A stretch of 64,000 nt of DNA from assembly GCA_030674155.1 (NCBI GenBank), contig CM060322.1, positions 66,338,613 through 66,402,612 of the forward strand, in the 5' to 3' direction. Below are positions 1-13,088 of this stretch, one piece after another (positions within the stretch are counted from its first letter, which is position 1; the number at the start of each line of letters is the position of its first letter). Source of the DNA: Stramonita haemastoma. Taxonomy: Eukaryota > Mollusca > Gastropoda > Neogastropoda > Muricidae. A model generated the notes under the pieces. It saw nothing but the letters and a program-made list of their open reading frames with translations. It searched no databases and was not told the origin of the DNA. The position numbers were made by a program, and so were the translations under genes.

Positions 1-480
1 GTCCAAGTTTTACATCGTTCTACCAAGGCATCATCTAACGATCTCAGCTTGACAACCTATGTAACGCGATACTCCATGTTTTTTTAAGTCATAATACCTC
101 AAAAAGTATGTGTATTTGAGCACGAATGTTTTAAAGAGAATAAAGATCAATTCAGTAACTAAAACACTGCCCAGCTGTTTTAGCAAACTACTCTTAGTTC
201 CTGCACACAATCATGCACAATAACCTATGTGCTGAGGGACCCATTAAAATAGGCAGAAAAAGGCCCACTTTTCCACACTATTATCTAAAATTAACAATAT
301 TTTGACTACCCACTAGCTTTAAAATGCTCAGTTCATCTCTCCAATCATTTTCCTAGAGTATTTTAGGTTTGCTGATTTAAGTGAATGATTACTCACAAAG
401 TTGCAGTGTTTTTTGTAAGGTATATGTAAGACCGGGCACCTTTTGAGAGTTGATCATATATGTAGGTAGGTGTATATATA
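1..480. other. Unassigned AT-rich DNA
   Basis: I see no coding frame, repeat family or RNA gene in this stretch. It leads directly into the (AT)n tract. Confidence 0.5.

Positions 481-566
<86 letters not shown>
481..566. repeat. (AT)n microsatellite
   Basis: An uninterrupted run of TA dinucleotides of about 85 bp. The Tyr-Ile open frame across it is a repeat artefact. Confidence 0.97.
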
Positions 567-567
<1 letters not shown>

Positions 568-690
568 TACAAAAATATATATAGTACAAAAATACATACT
601 ATATATAGATTAGTACAAAAAAAATTATCAAGAAAATCTGACAATCAAAATTAGAGTGCTCTCTCTCTCCCTCCCCTCCCTCTCTGTCCA

Positions 691-903
691 GGCAGCCTTG
701 GTGTCAGGGTAGTACAGGCTGGGGTGTCAAGTGTGTAAACAAAGTAGCAGGGAGAGATGGATTTCAGAGGGTGTCACGAAGGGGGGGGGGGGGGGGGGGG
801 GGGGGGGAGGGGAGAGGTAAGCAGCAGGGCTGATGTATCCTTAACAGATAGTTGTCCTAAACAGGAAGGCTTGCATTTAACAAAAGAGAACCAACCCCCA
901 GGT

Positions 904-911
<8 letters not shown>
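691..911 (+). repeat. Left arm of a long inverted repeat
   Basis: This block is repeated in reverse complement at 3,490-3,738. Shared landmarks are a CCTTGGTG...CAGGGTAGTACAGGCT-like start, a GTGTAAACAAAG block, a GAGGTAAGCAGCAG block, TAGTTGTCCT and GGAAGGCTTGCAT. It contains a 27-bp poly-G (781-807). A CT-rich tract precedes it and a long GA tract follows it, and the other arm keeps the same flank polarity. It could be a dispersed repeat or the terminal repeat of a larger element. No coding content is seen. Confidence 0.8.
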
Positions 912-1550
<639 letters not shown>

Positions 1551-1553
1551 AGT

Positions 1554-1975
1554 GTGACGCTCCACCACATAATGAGACGGAGTGCACATGAGGTCAATTT
1601 TTAGTTATTGACATGTTATTAATGTGCAATAAAGTGGCTATCAAATACAAAAAACAGATTGAAAATCGGACAATTCTGTGCAACATTATTACAAACTGAA
1701 ATGATAGACTGCAGGATGTGACAAAATGAGAAACGGGCAAGTTCATTTTAGTAACAGGTTGTCAGAATGAGTGCTTTGGTATTTTCAAAACACATTTAAA
1801 AGCAAAAGGAATAAAAATGATACCTTGATATTTCATTATAAGATAAATAAACAGATAAAGTTTAATAATCAATCAAAATCACAAAATTGACAACTTGACC
1901 CCCACTTGCCTTTAAAGGCTCCTTGCCCAAAATTAGGTAATGTGCTAAGCGATTCATTTCGTGGTGGAGCGCCAC
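1554..1975 (-). mobile_element. MITE, copy 1 (non-autonomous TIR element)
   Basis: This 422-bp element starts with GTGACGCTCCACCAC and ends with the complement of a closely related sequence (GTGGTGGAGCGCCAC). Copy 3 at 49,440-49,862 is the same element in the opposite orientation across its whole length, and copy 2 at 8,179-8,323 is a fragment. It has no open frame of note. The length, terminal inverted repeats and copy number fit a miniature inverted-repeat transposable element. No convincing target duplication is visible, and its left end abuts the GACA microsatellite. The superfamily is not recognised. Confidence 0.88.
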
Positions 1976-2137
1976 AATTCTTTTGTTCGAGGATAACAGA
2001 TAAACACTCATCTGCTTTTTTACATCCAGTCCCCGCCTTTTTCAGGGATAACATCAAGATAAAAAGATAGCCTCAACTAAACAAGAACAATTATAGTGAT
2101 CCAATTACCAAGAGCAAGAAACCATACCAAGTATCAA

Positions 2138-2642
2138 ACAACAGGTAAGAAACAGACAAAGATACAATATTAAGGTAATGTTATAAAAAGGGCACTCATT
2201 CTGAAACGAAGATAAGAAGTAAGAATCAATGGTGATTTTGATTTGAATAAAAACAAACAAACAAACAAAAACAAAAACAGAACAAAATGAAACAAAACAA
2301 AAAAGGCCAATAATTAAAGATCAAACATGAGAATATGATGAGGTTAGATGATTGAGAACATCAATCCACCACCATCTATCATCAAAACAAGTCCCATAAA
2401 ACATAAGATTTTGATAAAAGGTGGGAAAGAACAACAACAACAGGTAACAAATAAGCCAGAGATACAATATTAAGGTAATGTTATAAAAAGGCACTCATTC
2501 AGAAACGAAAAAAGGAAGTAAGAGTCAATGAAGATTTTGATTTGAATACAAAAAAAACAAACAAAAAACCAATCAAAGCAAAAAAAAGGCACATAATTAA
2601 AGAGCAAATATGAGAATATGATGAGGTTAAATGACTGAAAAC
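2138..2642. repeat. Imperfect two-copy tandem duplication (~300 bp)
   Basis: The block with GATACAATATTAAGGTAATG, GGCACTCATTC, TTTGATTTGAATA and GAGAATATGATGAGGTTA occurs at about 2,160-2,360 and again at about 2,461-2,642. The copies differ by scattered substitutions and short indels. No coding frame is shared by the copies. Confidence 0.85.
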
Positions 2643-2685
2643 GAAAAGATTGAAAGGTTGTGTCCAATTCAGTATGGGAGGGAGG

Positions 2686-3488
<803 letters not shown>

Positions 3489-3489
3489 C

Positions 3490-3738
3490 TCATAGTAACC
3501 TGGGGGGTTGTTTTTTCTTTATGCAAGCCTTCCTGAGGACAACTATCTCTTAAGGACACAACAGCCCTGCTGCTGCTTACCTCCCCCCTCAGCCCCCCCC
3601 CATCGCCCTCCCTCCCTACCCCCCCTTTACTTGTGAGTTGTGGGGCTGGAACCCATCTCTCCTTCTGCTTTGTTTACACACCTTGACACCTAGACCTTGA
3701 CACCCTAGCCTGTACTGCCCTGGCACCAAGGCCTTGGG
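3490..3738 (-). repeat. Right arm of the long inverted repeat
   Basis: Reverse-complement partner of 691-911, with the same ordered landmarks (CTGAGGACAACTATCTCTTA, GCTGCTTACCTC, CTTTGTTTACACACCTTGAC, CAAGGCCTTGG). It is diverged by substitutions and a different homopolymer-rich middle. A (GA)n tract follows at 3,739-3,873, mirroring the CT tract outside the left arm. Confidence 0.8.
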
Positions 3739-3739
3739 G

Positions 3740-3775
<36 letters not shown>

Positions 3776-3799
3776 GAGAGAGAGACAGAGAGAGACAGA

Positions 3800-3845
<46 letters not shown>

Positions 3846-3873
3846 GAGACAGAGAGACAGAGAGAGAGAGAGA
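3739..3873. repeat. (GA)n/GACA microsatellite
   Basis: Imperfect GA repeats interrupted by GACAGA, adjacent to the inverted-repeat arm. Confidence 0.95.
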
Positions 3874-3974
3874 TTGCTATTGAATACTTGTGTGATGTAT
3901 AGGTCGAATGCAAGGACTTTGATTTGTTTTTACAAGATATAGCACTATATAAGTTCCATGTATTATTATTATTC

Positions 3975-4093
3975 CCACCAGCACACAATGGCCTACTCTT
4001 ACGAAAAGCAGAACAGGATTTAACGTGTGTGTGCAAGACGGTTTAAAGTCTCATCCAAAGGACTTTTGGGGAGCATGGAGTCAGTACTGATGT
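3975..4093 (-). mobile_element. SINE-A fragment
   Basis: It matches the body of the tRNA-derived SINE-A family seen complete at 22,440-22,795. Landmarks are CCCACCAGCACACAATGGCC, AGCAGAACAGGATTTAA, TTTAAAGTCTCATCC and GGACTTTTGGGGAG. The tRNA-like head is missing. The copy ends in a TG/GA microsatellite. Confidence 0.85.
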
Positions 4094-4103
4094 GTGTGTG
4101 TGT

Positions 4104-4200
<97 letters not shown>

Positions 4201-4387
4201 TGCATACAAGGAATGATAGAAGAAGAAAATGGGGTGGGGGATGGGGGGGGGGGGGGGACTGTGCTCAGACTGGCCAATGCACTGGCAGATGTTCAGATTC
4301 AAATTCAAACATTTTTCGTTATCTCAAAAACAGAGAAATTCTCTGACATACAGCCTTTGATACTCTGTGTGCATGTAGATCTAGATT

Positions 4388-4446
<59 letters not shown>

Positions 4447-4448
4447 TG

Positions 4449-4490
<42 letters not shown>

Positions 4491-4870
4491 GTGTGAGTAT
4501 ATGTCTGTGGTATGTTTGTGGTGTGTAAGTGTGTGTCTGTCTGTTTATCTGTGGGTGCAACCAGCACATGCATCAGTAGCCACCACCCACCAGCAACAGG
4601 CCCACACGGTGCATGCGAGCACCCAACACCACATGCACCCCCCCCCACCCCCCCACACACATTTTATATGGAACATTGCATTAACTTCAGTCCCAATAAA
4701 CTGATAATAAAGTCTGGTGAAAAACATAATTATGATCAAAGGAAAGCAGAAGATGATGGTGCATTAAACAGGGATAGCAGACAGACTTTACATCGTTTTC
4801 TGATCACTTCTTCCTTGAAACAGTTTGTTCAGATGTATTTTTGATACTCTGTGTGTGTGTTTGTGTGTGC

Positions 4871-4937
<67 letters not shown>

Positions 4938-5130
4938 CACAGGCGCTACATGCCTGCTACATGCCTGTAAATACGTGCGCCGTAAATACGTGCGCCTGTG
5001 TGTGTGTATGAATGCCTGTGTGTGTAAATACGTGTGTGTGTGTAAATACGTGTGTGTGTGTGTGTAAATGCCTGTTTTTGTGTGCGGGCAGGAGTGTGTA
5101 TATATGTGGGAATGTGTGTGTGGCACTTGC
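4086..5130. repeat. GA, GT and CA microsatellites with poly-G
   Basis: (GA)n 4,108-4,198, poly-G near 4,245-4,257, (GT)n 4,390-4,497 and 4,850-4,935. From 4,960 to 5,070 there is a degenerate repeat with GTAAATACGTG as a recurring motif. No gene is seen. Confidence 0.93.
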
Positions 5131-6063
5131 ACATGCGCACCTTACAATTTAACAGCCTATGCGACAAAGTACTAAGGAGAACTGAGGGGAAAAGCAGCTT
5201 AGCTTTTCGTTTAGTGTTGAACTTTAAGGAAGCAAAACAAGAACATTTTTTCAAAAATCTACAGGTCAAAAATAAAAATTAGAACAGAGAATGGAATTAG
5301 CTATCAACAGGATCTATAACATGTATATCATTATGGACTTTGAATACGTGTACATATAGTAATGTAGATAATGTGTGCAAAATGGGGGCGGGGGTGGGGG
5401 CAGTTCGAGAGGTATACAGAGCAGGTCAAAGAATTGCCCTTAAAATGATCAATCACAGGAAAATTCTGAACACTGAACCAAACACACACACTCAGAAAGA
5501 TGGTCAGATAAACACAGCTGGAGCCCTATACTAGGGAAACACACACACAGAACATTAGGCTTAGCAGAGTGTGCACTGTTAGAGACAATGAATTGAAGGC
5601 AACATTAACATGCATACACTCAACCCCCCAAAAACAACCCCCAAAAACATGCACACACTCACTGCCAGCAGGAGTAATATTATAAACAAATAATCCAGAG
5701 CACAGCATTCATATCAGAACAACTGATGGAAGATTTCAATGGTAGGCCTATCAAGTTAGGCTACCATTGTAGTGACAGAAAGGGGCCGTGCTTATTCGGC
5801 CCTCAGTGACTAGGCTACAGCCCCATCTAATACAACAGCCTGTGTTGATATACCCCTCCCCACCCCCACCCTTACCTTTCCACTCCCAGATTAGGCTAGG
5901 CTATAGGGCTTAGGCCTAGTACACCTACAAGAAAGGTTCAGTGTGAAGAGTTGGTAACAGACAGAAAATTAACAATTAATACCACGATTGCGGAAGAGAT
6001 GGGTCAAATTTATCATAAAATTAAACAATCGACTTTTAAAGAAAGAAAGGTATAAATCAAGAA
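5131..6063. other. Unassigned DNA
   Basis: No supported gene or repeat family. A GGCTAGGCTATAGGGCTTAG-like low-complexity patch lies near 5,892-5,915. Confidence 0.4.
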
Positions 6064-6730
6064 AGAAGAAAGAGAAAAATAAATAAAAGAGCAGACTGAG
6101 TGGCTGACTGCTAGAATGGTGGGGGATTGGGTACTTCTTGGCCCCATCGCTCTGGTTGCTTTCCATATGCTGGGGATTGAGTAGTTGTCAGAGTGTCGAG
6201 GAGAGGACGAGCTTCAAAAGGATGTCTTTTATGAGTGGATCCGTTAATAAACAAAGCAGTCAATCAGCAAAGAAAAACGAGACTGACTGTGAAGAATGGC
6301 AGATCTGTGTTAGAATCAGTTGGACCCCTCCTCTCTCTCTTGCTCTGTCTCTCCAGTGTTTCTGATATGACGTGAATCGGTTTGTTGTCCAAGTCTGAAG
6401 AAAAAAATAATCTTTACAGTGATATCTTTTATGAGTCAATCGGATAATAAATAAAGGAATCGATCAATAAAGAAAAACGAGACTGACAGTGAAGAAGAAA
6501 GAGAAAAATAAATAAAAGAGCAGACTGAGTGACTGACTGCTAGAATGGTGGGGGTGGGCTACTTCTCGGCCCTGTCCCTCCTGTTCCTTTCCATATGTCG
6601 GGGATGGGTTAGTTGTCAGAGTGTAGAGAAAAGAATGAGCTATAAAATGATATAAATGTTATGAGTAGATCGGTTAATAAATAAAGGAATTGATGAATGA
6701 AGAAAAATGAGACTGACAGTAAAAAATGGG
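6064..6730. repeat. Imperfect tandem duplication, period ~430 bp
   Basis: A block beginning AGAGAAAAATAAATAAAAGA and carrying GACTGACTGCTAGAATGGTG, CTTTCCATATG and AACGAGACTGAC-type motifs occurs at about 6,070-6,300 and again at about 6,498-6,730. A partial third copy of the unit end is at 6,419-6,495. It is non-coding as far as I can see. Confidence 0.82.
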
Positions 6731-6746
6731 AGACCATGCAAAGGTG

Positions 6747-6747
<1 letters not shown>

Positions 6748-6800
<53 letters not shown>
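6748..6800. repeat. (CT)n microsatellite
   Basis: CT dinucleotide run after the tandem duplication. Confidence 0.96.
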
Positions 6801-6803
<3 letters not shown>

Positions 6804-7483
6804 GCTGTGATCTATTTGTCGGATTGATTATTAGGCTATAATTATTGTTAGGGTTGCTGGCTATGTGCTTTAATGTTGGATTGGATCTTTCTTTATTGTA
6901 GATGTGCAGATTTGGTCGTTGCCTGTTTGGTTAAATGCTTGGCTTTGTTTTATTGATTTATTTATCAATCTTTGCTGTTTGCATATTTGATGCTTTTTTC
7001 CTTTCTTTCTCCTTGATTCTGTTTTTCATGTAAAATGAATTCAGACCAATAACAGCACTGAGGACTATCCTCAAGACTCAAGAATACTTTAATGTCTCAA
7101 CTTGAGAAATTATGAGTGGCATTCTAAAATTACAATTACACCCCATGCATTGTTAAACAAAAGAATACCTAAAAAGCAACAGTATCTTAAAATCAACAAT
7201 ACCCTGCATCACATGCACACACCCACATACACACATCCAAATACACATATCAATAATAGTTAGGAATAACAAGACAAAATTATAACACAATAATTATTTA
7301 AACGCATCTAATAAAATATCTCATCAGCATAATCAATGCATATATTACCGGTATAAGTATTTCTACATTAAAATGCAGAACATGACAAAAACATTTTCAT
7401 AAAAACCATTCAACATCCTTTCTACTCATCACCCATCACAGTTTACACTTATTCATTAATTGGTACTTTAGATAAAACGTACA
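6801..7483. other. Unassigned AT-rich DNA
   Basis: No coding frame, SINE or recognisable repeat was identified here. Confidence 0.4.
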
Positions 7484-7935
<452 letters not shown>

Positions 7936-8087
7936 CAACAGTGGTTTAGAAAGTGAATTGATTTATTAACAAATAAAGACAATTGTATTCTGTCCACCAG
8001 CCCTCTTTCTAATGAGGAAAATGTATCAGCTCTAAGCTTGTAAGTGTTGCTGTGCTGCTGATGACTGTTGTTCATAATACATATATA

Positions 8088-8091
<4 letters not shown>

Positions 8092-8177
<86 letters not shown>
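8092..8177. repeat. (AT)n microsatellite
   Basis: TA dinucleotide run of about 85 bp that directly abuts the MITE fragment. Confidence 0.97.
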
Positions 8178-8178
<1 letters not shown>

Positions 8179-8180
<2 letters not shown>

Positions 8181-8323
8181 GCTCCACCACGAAATGAGTG
8201 GCTTAGCACATTACCCAATTTTGCACTAGGAGCCTTTAAAGGCAGGTGGGGGTCAAGTTGTCAATTCTGAGATTTTGATTGATTATTAGACTAGATCTGT
8301 TTATTCATCTTATAATGAAATAT
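8179..8323 (+). mobile_element. MITE, copy 2 (end fragment)
   Basis: It aligns with the first ~145 bp of the 49,440-49,862 element: CTCCACCACGAAATGAGT, GCTTAGCACATTACCCAATT, AGGAGCCTTTAAAGGCAG and GTCAAGTTGTCAATT are shared. The terminal GTGACG is eroded to GTG. The other end is missing, so it is a truncated relic. Confidence 0.88.
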
Positions 8324-8722
8324 CTGCCAAATGCAAGAGACTGTAACAATAGCAAACATACTAGAAAGATTAGATCAATTGACAGAAGAAGCTGAAGATA
8401 TCCACTCCATGATGCGTGACATGAGACAGTGCACTGCTAAAACTACTGCTGTGCCGGTTCACAAAGATGTTTCTTAATTAACAGTACAATGTACATTTCC
8501 AGGCAGATTTAACTACATGAGAAAAAAAGGGGGATGGATGGATGACAGTAGATCTATTTAGAACAAGGATATGGAATCCATGTCATGAAGACTGTTTGGG
8601 TTGTTGTTAGTTATGCCTTTCATTGATTCTATGTTTTGTGCCCATTCCCCATCCCACTGTCCCCTTGCGAATGGGCGTCAATGCTTATCACAAAATAAAC
8701 AATTGTCATTGTCATTGTCATT

Positions 8723-8821
<99 letters not shown>

Positions 8822-8932
8822 CTCTCCCCTCTCCCCTCTCCTCTCCTCTCTCTTCTGGCATGCAAACTTGTCTTCAAAACTGAACTGCAAGTACAACAGG
8901 ACAGGACTAAATTACCAGTGATGACTCAATAA
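8324..8932. repeat. Unassigned DNA with (CATTGT)n and (CT)n tracts
   Basis: No gene is supported. A CATTGT hexamer repeat (about 8,703-8,729) runs into (CT)n (8,730-8,818) and then CCCCTCT heptamers to about 8,852. Confidence 0.85.
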
Positions 8933-9559
8933 TTACAACCTTGCCACTGGAACATTTCTCACTAAAAAGCTCCATCTCCATAGCTTCAATATCTTCCTGA
9001 ATCTTTTCTTTGTCTTGGGACATAAATCTATGCTGAATCCCGACTCATCAGCATTGTAAATGGGGTCAGGAGAGGACAGCAACGTGGGGTCTATGGCACC
9101 CATGCATTTCTTCATCTCCTCAAACCAAGCTGACAGCTCATCTCGTGTCACCACTACTCTCTCAGGGCGTAGTGGTTGAGCCATTCTTTGGGCCAACTCT
9201 GGATGCCTCTTAAAAATGGTCAGCATCCAATCTTTCCCAGGACGATTTTCAGTGAAAACTGTCTTGGTTTCTCTTTCATCCAGGATTCTTTTGACCATGT
9301 CCTTCAAGTCATCTTTATTGTGCCCAGAGCCTCGCCTGGACAGCTCTATCAGCCACTTGACCAGCTTTGTCTCCTCCTCACAAGACAGCACTGTTTTGGG
9401 AGCAGCCTTCATCGGTCTTCAACCATGCACTTTGTCCTCTGGAGTGGCATAGGGGATGCCAAAAGCTTTGGAGGCACCATGGAGAGACATCTGCTTGGAC
9501 CTCACCAACTCCACAGATCTCTCCACTTGCTCTTGTGTATACCGACATAATGATGCCAT
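8933..9559 (-). pseudogene. Pogo/Tigger-type transposase, broken and truncated
   Basis: From an ATG at 9,559 the frame reads MASLCRYTQEQVERSVELV, which resembles the N-terminal psq-type helix-turn-helix of pogo/Tigger (Tc1/mariner superfamily) transposases. One in-frame TGA follows VHG, in the context GGT-TGA-AGA, where the family normally has basic residues. The same frame then continues through a CENP-B/Tc5-like second DNA-binding region (FKRHPELAQRM). It reaches the start of the DDE domain with NADESGF, the first catalytic Asp. The frame drifts after about residue 195 and stops at 8,933, so the other two acidic residues and the C-terminus are absent. A single C-to-T change at a CpG would explain the internal stop. 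A domesticated gene seems unlikely because of the stop and the truncation. The upstream flank is a (CA)n tract. Confidence 0.85.
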
Positions 9560-9624
9560 TTTAAGAGGGAACTGAAAAATAACAGATCCATATTCAAATA
9601 CAGATTCACACACCGACACAGATG

Positions 9625-9661
9625 CAGAGCACACACACACACACATACATACACACACACG

Positions 9662-9747
<86 letters not shown>

Positions 9748-9835
9748 AACACACACACACACACATGGTACACACACACACACAGGGTACACACACAGGG
9801 TACACACACACACAAACCCTCACACACACACAAAT
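9625..9835. repeat. (CA)n microsatellite
   Basis: CA run with periodic CGGAAAA and GGTA interruptions. The Cys-Val and Thr-His frames are artefacts. Confidence 0.96.
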
Positions 9836-10516
9836 GCAGATTAAGAAACACACACACATGCTCTCCTTGTAAAATCCTCTCTCCTTTTTTTCTTGGTTAC
9901 CTGTACATAAATATATTAATCTGTTGTTTTTTTCATACTCATTATTGATGCTATTCATGAAACACTTGTAAATAGGCACTGATTATAACTGTGAGAGCAC
10001 AGACCCGACAATGATATTGTGGTGTTGGATGATGGCTGCTCCCCACACCACTTTTATTTGCCAACCCCCCCCCCCATAGTGCTCAGATATTTTGGTTAAA
10101 GCTTGTTTACATGAACTGGACGATACTTATGTGTTTACACTATGCAGCTATCAACAGGCAAAGTTGACTTTGATACAATGTTGACAGCAGTGACTATGGC
10201 CTTCAGTCATATGACTTAACCAACCCCCTTAACAGAGGGGTCTGAAAGACAACTTACCTCGTTATGTCAAAATTCACACTGCGTCACTCTTTCAGAAGGG
10301 CCCAAAGAGGAGAACAGCTCAAGGCGGGGAAAGTGTGACGTCTTGGTAGGCGGTTTCACCATTACTGGCTTTAGTTTGGGGGCCTTAGGGCACTGACCCA
10401 TAGGCCCACAGACCCTCCTCTGCTCTAGTCTAATATGCTGTGTTTCATCAAAATCTGCTTAAACCAAGCATACCAACCCCCTTCTCCCCCCAAAAAGAAG
10501 CCCCTCCCCCCCTTAA

Positions 10517-10547
<31 letters not shown>
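9836..10547. other. Unassigned DNA
   Basis: No gene is supported. It contains short poly-C stretches and an (AGT)n run at 10,518-10,557. Confidence 0.4.
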
Positions 10548-10558
<11 letters not shown>

Positions 10559-10997
10559 GTAGGTACCCATCAGTCTCGGAAGATGATGCAGTTGTGCTCT
10601 AGTCTTTAGAGCCCAAAGCCTGGGTAAGTAAGTATGGAGGGTAAACTGTTAGCCTACCCATGCAGCAGACCCTCCTCCCCCCCTATCCACACCACTGGCA
10701 GGATCCATTGGAAAGGCAATGACCAATACCAATGGTTCCAGTACCGTCACAGGAGCCACCAGAATGTTGCCTGAGCTGCCCTGGGGACTCCTAACTCCCT
10801 GATTTTTCCTCAGGGATGGTGTCTAAACACAACACCTGTGTGCATGCCGGTTTTTAGTTATTTTTTAAAATAATTTTGTCATCTGCTCCTACCAGCACAC
10901 AATGGCCTGCTTTTCCAAAAGGCGAAAGGGGTTTTAATGTGTGGGCAAAATGTTCTGTGTGCGTTGGCACAGGGGCCTCAGTTTATAGTCTCACACC
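10548..10997 (-). repeat. Composite dispersed repeat with SINE-C
   Basis: Two neighbouring parts recur together at 25,735-26,135. The first has GCCCAAAGCCTGGGTAAGTA, CCCATGCAGCAGACC, ATGGTTCCAGTACCGTC and AGGAGCCACCAGAA. The second is a SINE variant (SINE-C, minus strand) with GGGATGGTGTCTAAACAC, TACCAGCACACAATGGCC and a CCTCAGTTTATAGTCTCA-type end. A short third copy of the first part is at 52,493-52,580. Non-coding. Confidence 0.82.
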
Positions 10998-11079
10998 CTT
11001 AATACAAAGAATGAAAAAACAAAACAAATGATGAAAGGCAAGTTTTAGATCTCTAAAAACAAAATTGATAAACACATTG

Positions 11080-11275
11080 GATGGTAGTCTAGAGGTAGTG
11101 CCCCTGGGCATGCCTAGAAAGTGAAAACTTTGGGTGGAATGGTTCAAAACCCGTTGGAGCCCAAAACTTTCCCCCATCCATTAGACATGAGTGGTGGTCT
11201 GGGTGCCAGTATTTCGGATGGGACAATAAACTGTGGTCCCATGTGTTACACAAAATTATTTAGTGCAAGTAAAAG
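11080..11275 (+). mobile_element. SINE-B (tRNA-derived), partial
   Basis: The head GTAGTCTAGAGGTAG resembles a pol III A box, and GGTTCAAAACC lies about where a B box would be. The body (CGGATGGGACAATAAACTG, GGTCCCATGTGTTACACA) matches the SINE-B copy at 46,120-46,380. The reverse-oriented copy at 21,990-22,415 carries the same type of head. Confidence 0.75.
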
Positions 11276-11292
11276 TTTGACAAAAAAGCGCG

Positions 11293-11549
11293 GTTTGACG
11301 TGAACTGAATGTCAAAGTCATTGGATGAGACAAAAACCAAGGCCGAGACAAGAACCGAGACCCGTGTGTGAACACACGCAAAACATCTTGCCCACACCTA
11401 AACCCGTTGGGCCTTTTGCAAGAGCAGGCCATTGTGTGCCGTTAGGAGCAATGACAAAATTATATATATTATATCTTTTTTATTTTATATATATATATAA
11501 AAAAGATATATAATGTATATATATATATATATATATACATTATTATATT

Positions 11550-11593
<44 letters not shown>

Positions 11594-11665
11594 CCAGTAT
11601 GCATACAGGTGTTGTGTTTAGACACCATCCCTGATGAAAAATCGGGGAGTTGGAGTCCCCAAAAG
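11293..11665 (+). mobile_element. SINE-C interrupted by (AT)n
   Basis: Body landmarks TGGATGAGAC, AACATCTTGCCCACAC and GCAGGCCATTGTGTGCC are followed by an AT microsatellite (11,461-11,580). The SINE-C 3' part then follows (CAGGTGTTGTGTTTAGACAC, ATCGGGGAGTTGGAGTCCCC). The same order without the microsatellite is seen at 44,880-45,150, so the AT tract expanded inside the element. Confidence 0.78.
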
Positions 11666-11811
11666 GGTTTGGCTAACCAATTACAAATTCCAATTCCAAT
11701 GATGTTGCTTATAGCCCAGCTGACCACATAGGCCATGTTGGGGCTGTCACCTCATCATATTTTAAAACTCTATTAAAGGTGTGGGACAATGTACAGTTTA
11801 AAATGGGGTGT

Positions 11812-12044
11812 AAAACCTACCTCTTGGCCAAAAACCTCTGCAGGAACAAGGGCAATCGACCCAAAACCCCAAGTCCTGAAGGTCTGACATGATGCGGTAC
11901 CTCCAGGCGGTGTTGTAAGCCTTCTCCAGGTTGAAGAAAACGCCACCTCGTGCCACCCCCGTTGACAAAGGCGTTCTGGACTGTCGTCTGGAGGGGACCA
12001 GGTGGTCCAGGGTGCAGCGATTCTTGCAGAAAAGGATATAAAGT
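11812..12044 (-). pseudogene. Jockey-superfamily LINE reverse transcriptase fragment
   Basis: On the minus strand the translation gives CKNRCTLDHLV and then FNLEKAYNTAWRYRIM. These match the conserved 'R-S-T-x-D-x-L' block and motif A (normally F-D-L-E-K-A-Y-D) of jockey-like non-LTR reverse transcriptases. The motif A Asp is replaced by Asn, so this fragment would be inactive. Only about 75 residues remain. It is clearly a different LINE lineage from the RTE copies nearby. A SINE-A fragment abuts it. Confidence 0.75.
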
Positions 12045-12134
12045 GTGCACAAGATGTTCTGCATGTGTTCCCACACGGCCTGGTTTAAAGTCTCATCTGT
12101 TTAAAGTCTCATCTGTTTAAAGTCTCATCAGAAG

Positions 12135-12137
<3 letters not shown>
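12030..12137 (-). mobile_element. SINE-A fragment with internal triplication
   Basis: It has GTGCACAAGATGTTCTGCAT, CCCACACGGCC and then three consecutive copies of the 16-nt unit GTTTAAAGTCTCATCT. In other family members this unit occurs once. It ends in (GT)n. Confidence 0.8.
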
Positions 12138-12620
<483 letters not shown>

Positions 12621-12696
<76 letters not shown>

Positions 12697-12830
12697 CAGT
12701 GCACGCGTACACATATGCCTACACGCACACGCATATGCACGCAAGCACGCACACACACATAGCCCCCCACACACCTAAGCAGCACATACACATACAATGC
12801 ACAGGGGGGGGGGGGGGGGAGGGTGAGTTC
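12621..12830. repeat. (CA)n microsatellite and poly-G
   Basis: (CA)n 12,621-12,695, CA-rich to 12,775, then a run of about 17 G near 12,805-12,821. Confidence 0.95.
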
Positions 12831-12831
12831 G

Positions 12832-13088
12832 GATAGCCTAGTACTTAGACTGGCAATCTGACGGGTTCGAATCTTGTTCAAGGAGATTTACTTGATGTAC
12901 TGGAGTTAATATCAGTACAGACTTCATTCTCCCCCAAAAGTCCTTTGAATGAGACTTTAAACCAAGGCCTCTTGAGCAAACTCAGCAGAACATTTTGCCA
13001 CATTTTAAATCCTGTTCCAGTTAGGGAAAGAGTACACCATTGTGTGCCCATGGGGGTATACCAAAATTTACAAAACTGCATACACACA
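12832..13088 (+). mobile_element. SINE-A, 5' half (host of the RTE insertion)
   Basis: The tRNA-like head carries GGATAGCCTAGTACTTAGAC (A-box region) and GGGTTCGAATC (B box). The family body follows (AAAAGTCCTTTGAATGAGAC, TTTAAATCCTGTTCC). It breaks at ATACACACA (13,080-13,088), exactly where intact SINEs continue with GGGACTGGATG. The continuation lies at 16,333 beyond the LINE. Confidence 0.9.

Noticed and set aside
1554..1975. Target duplication for MITE copy 1
   Set aside because: Flanks AAGT and AATT do not match. No duplication can be claimed.
5890..5930. Telomere-like TTAGGC motif patch
   Set aside because: Degenerate and only a few copies. No array of a telomeric hexamer.
9419..9979. 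186-codon minus-strand frame with Cys-Val stretch joined to the pogo N-terminus
   Set aside because: The upstream part is a translated CA repeat. The transposase more likely starts at the ATG at 9,559.
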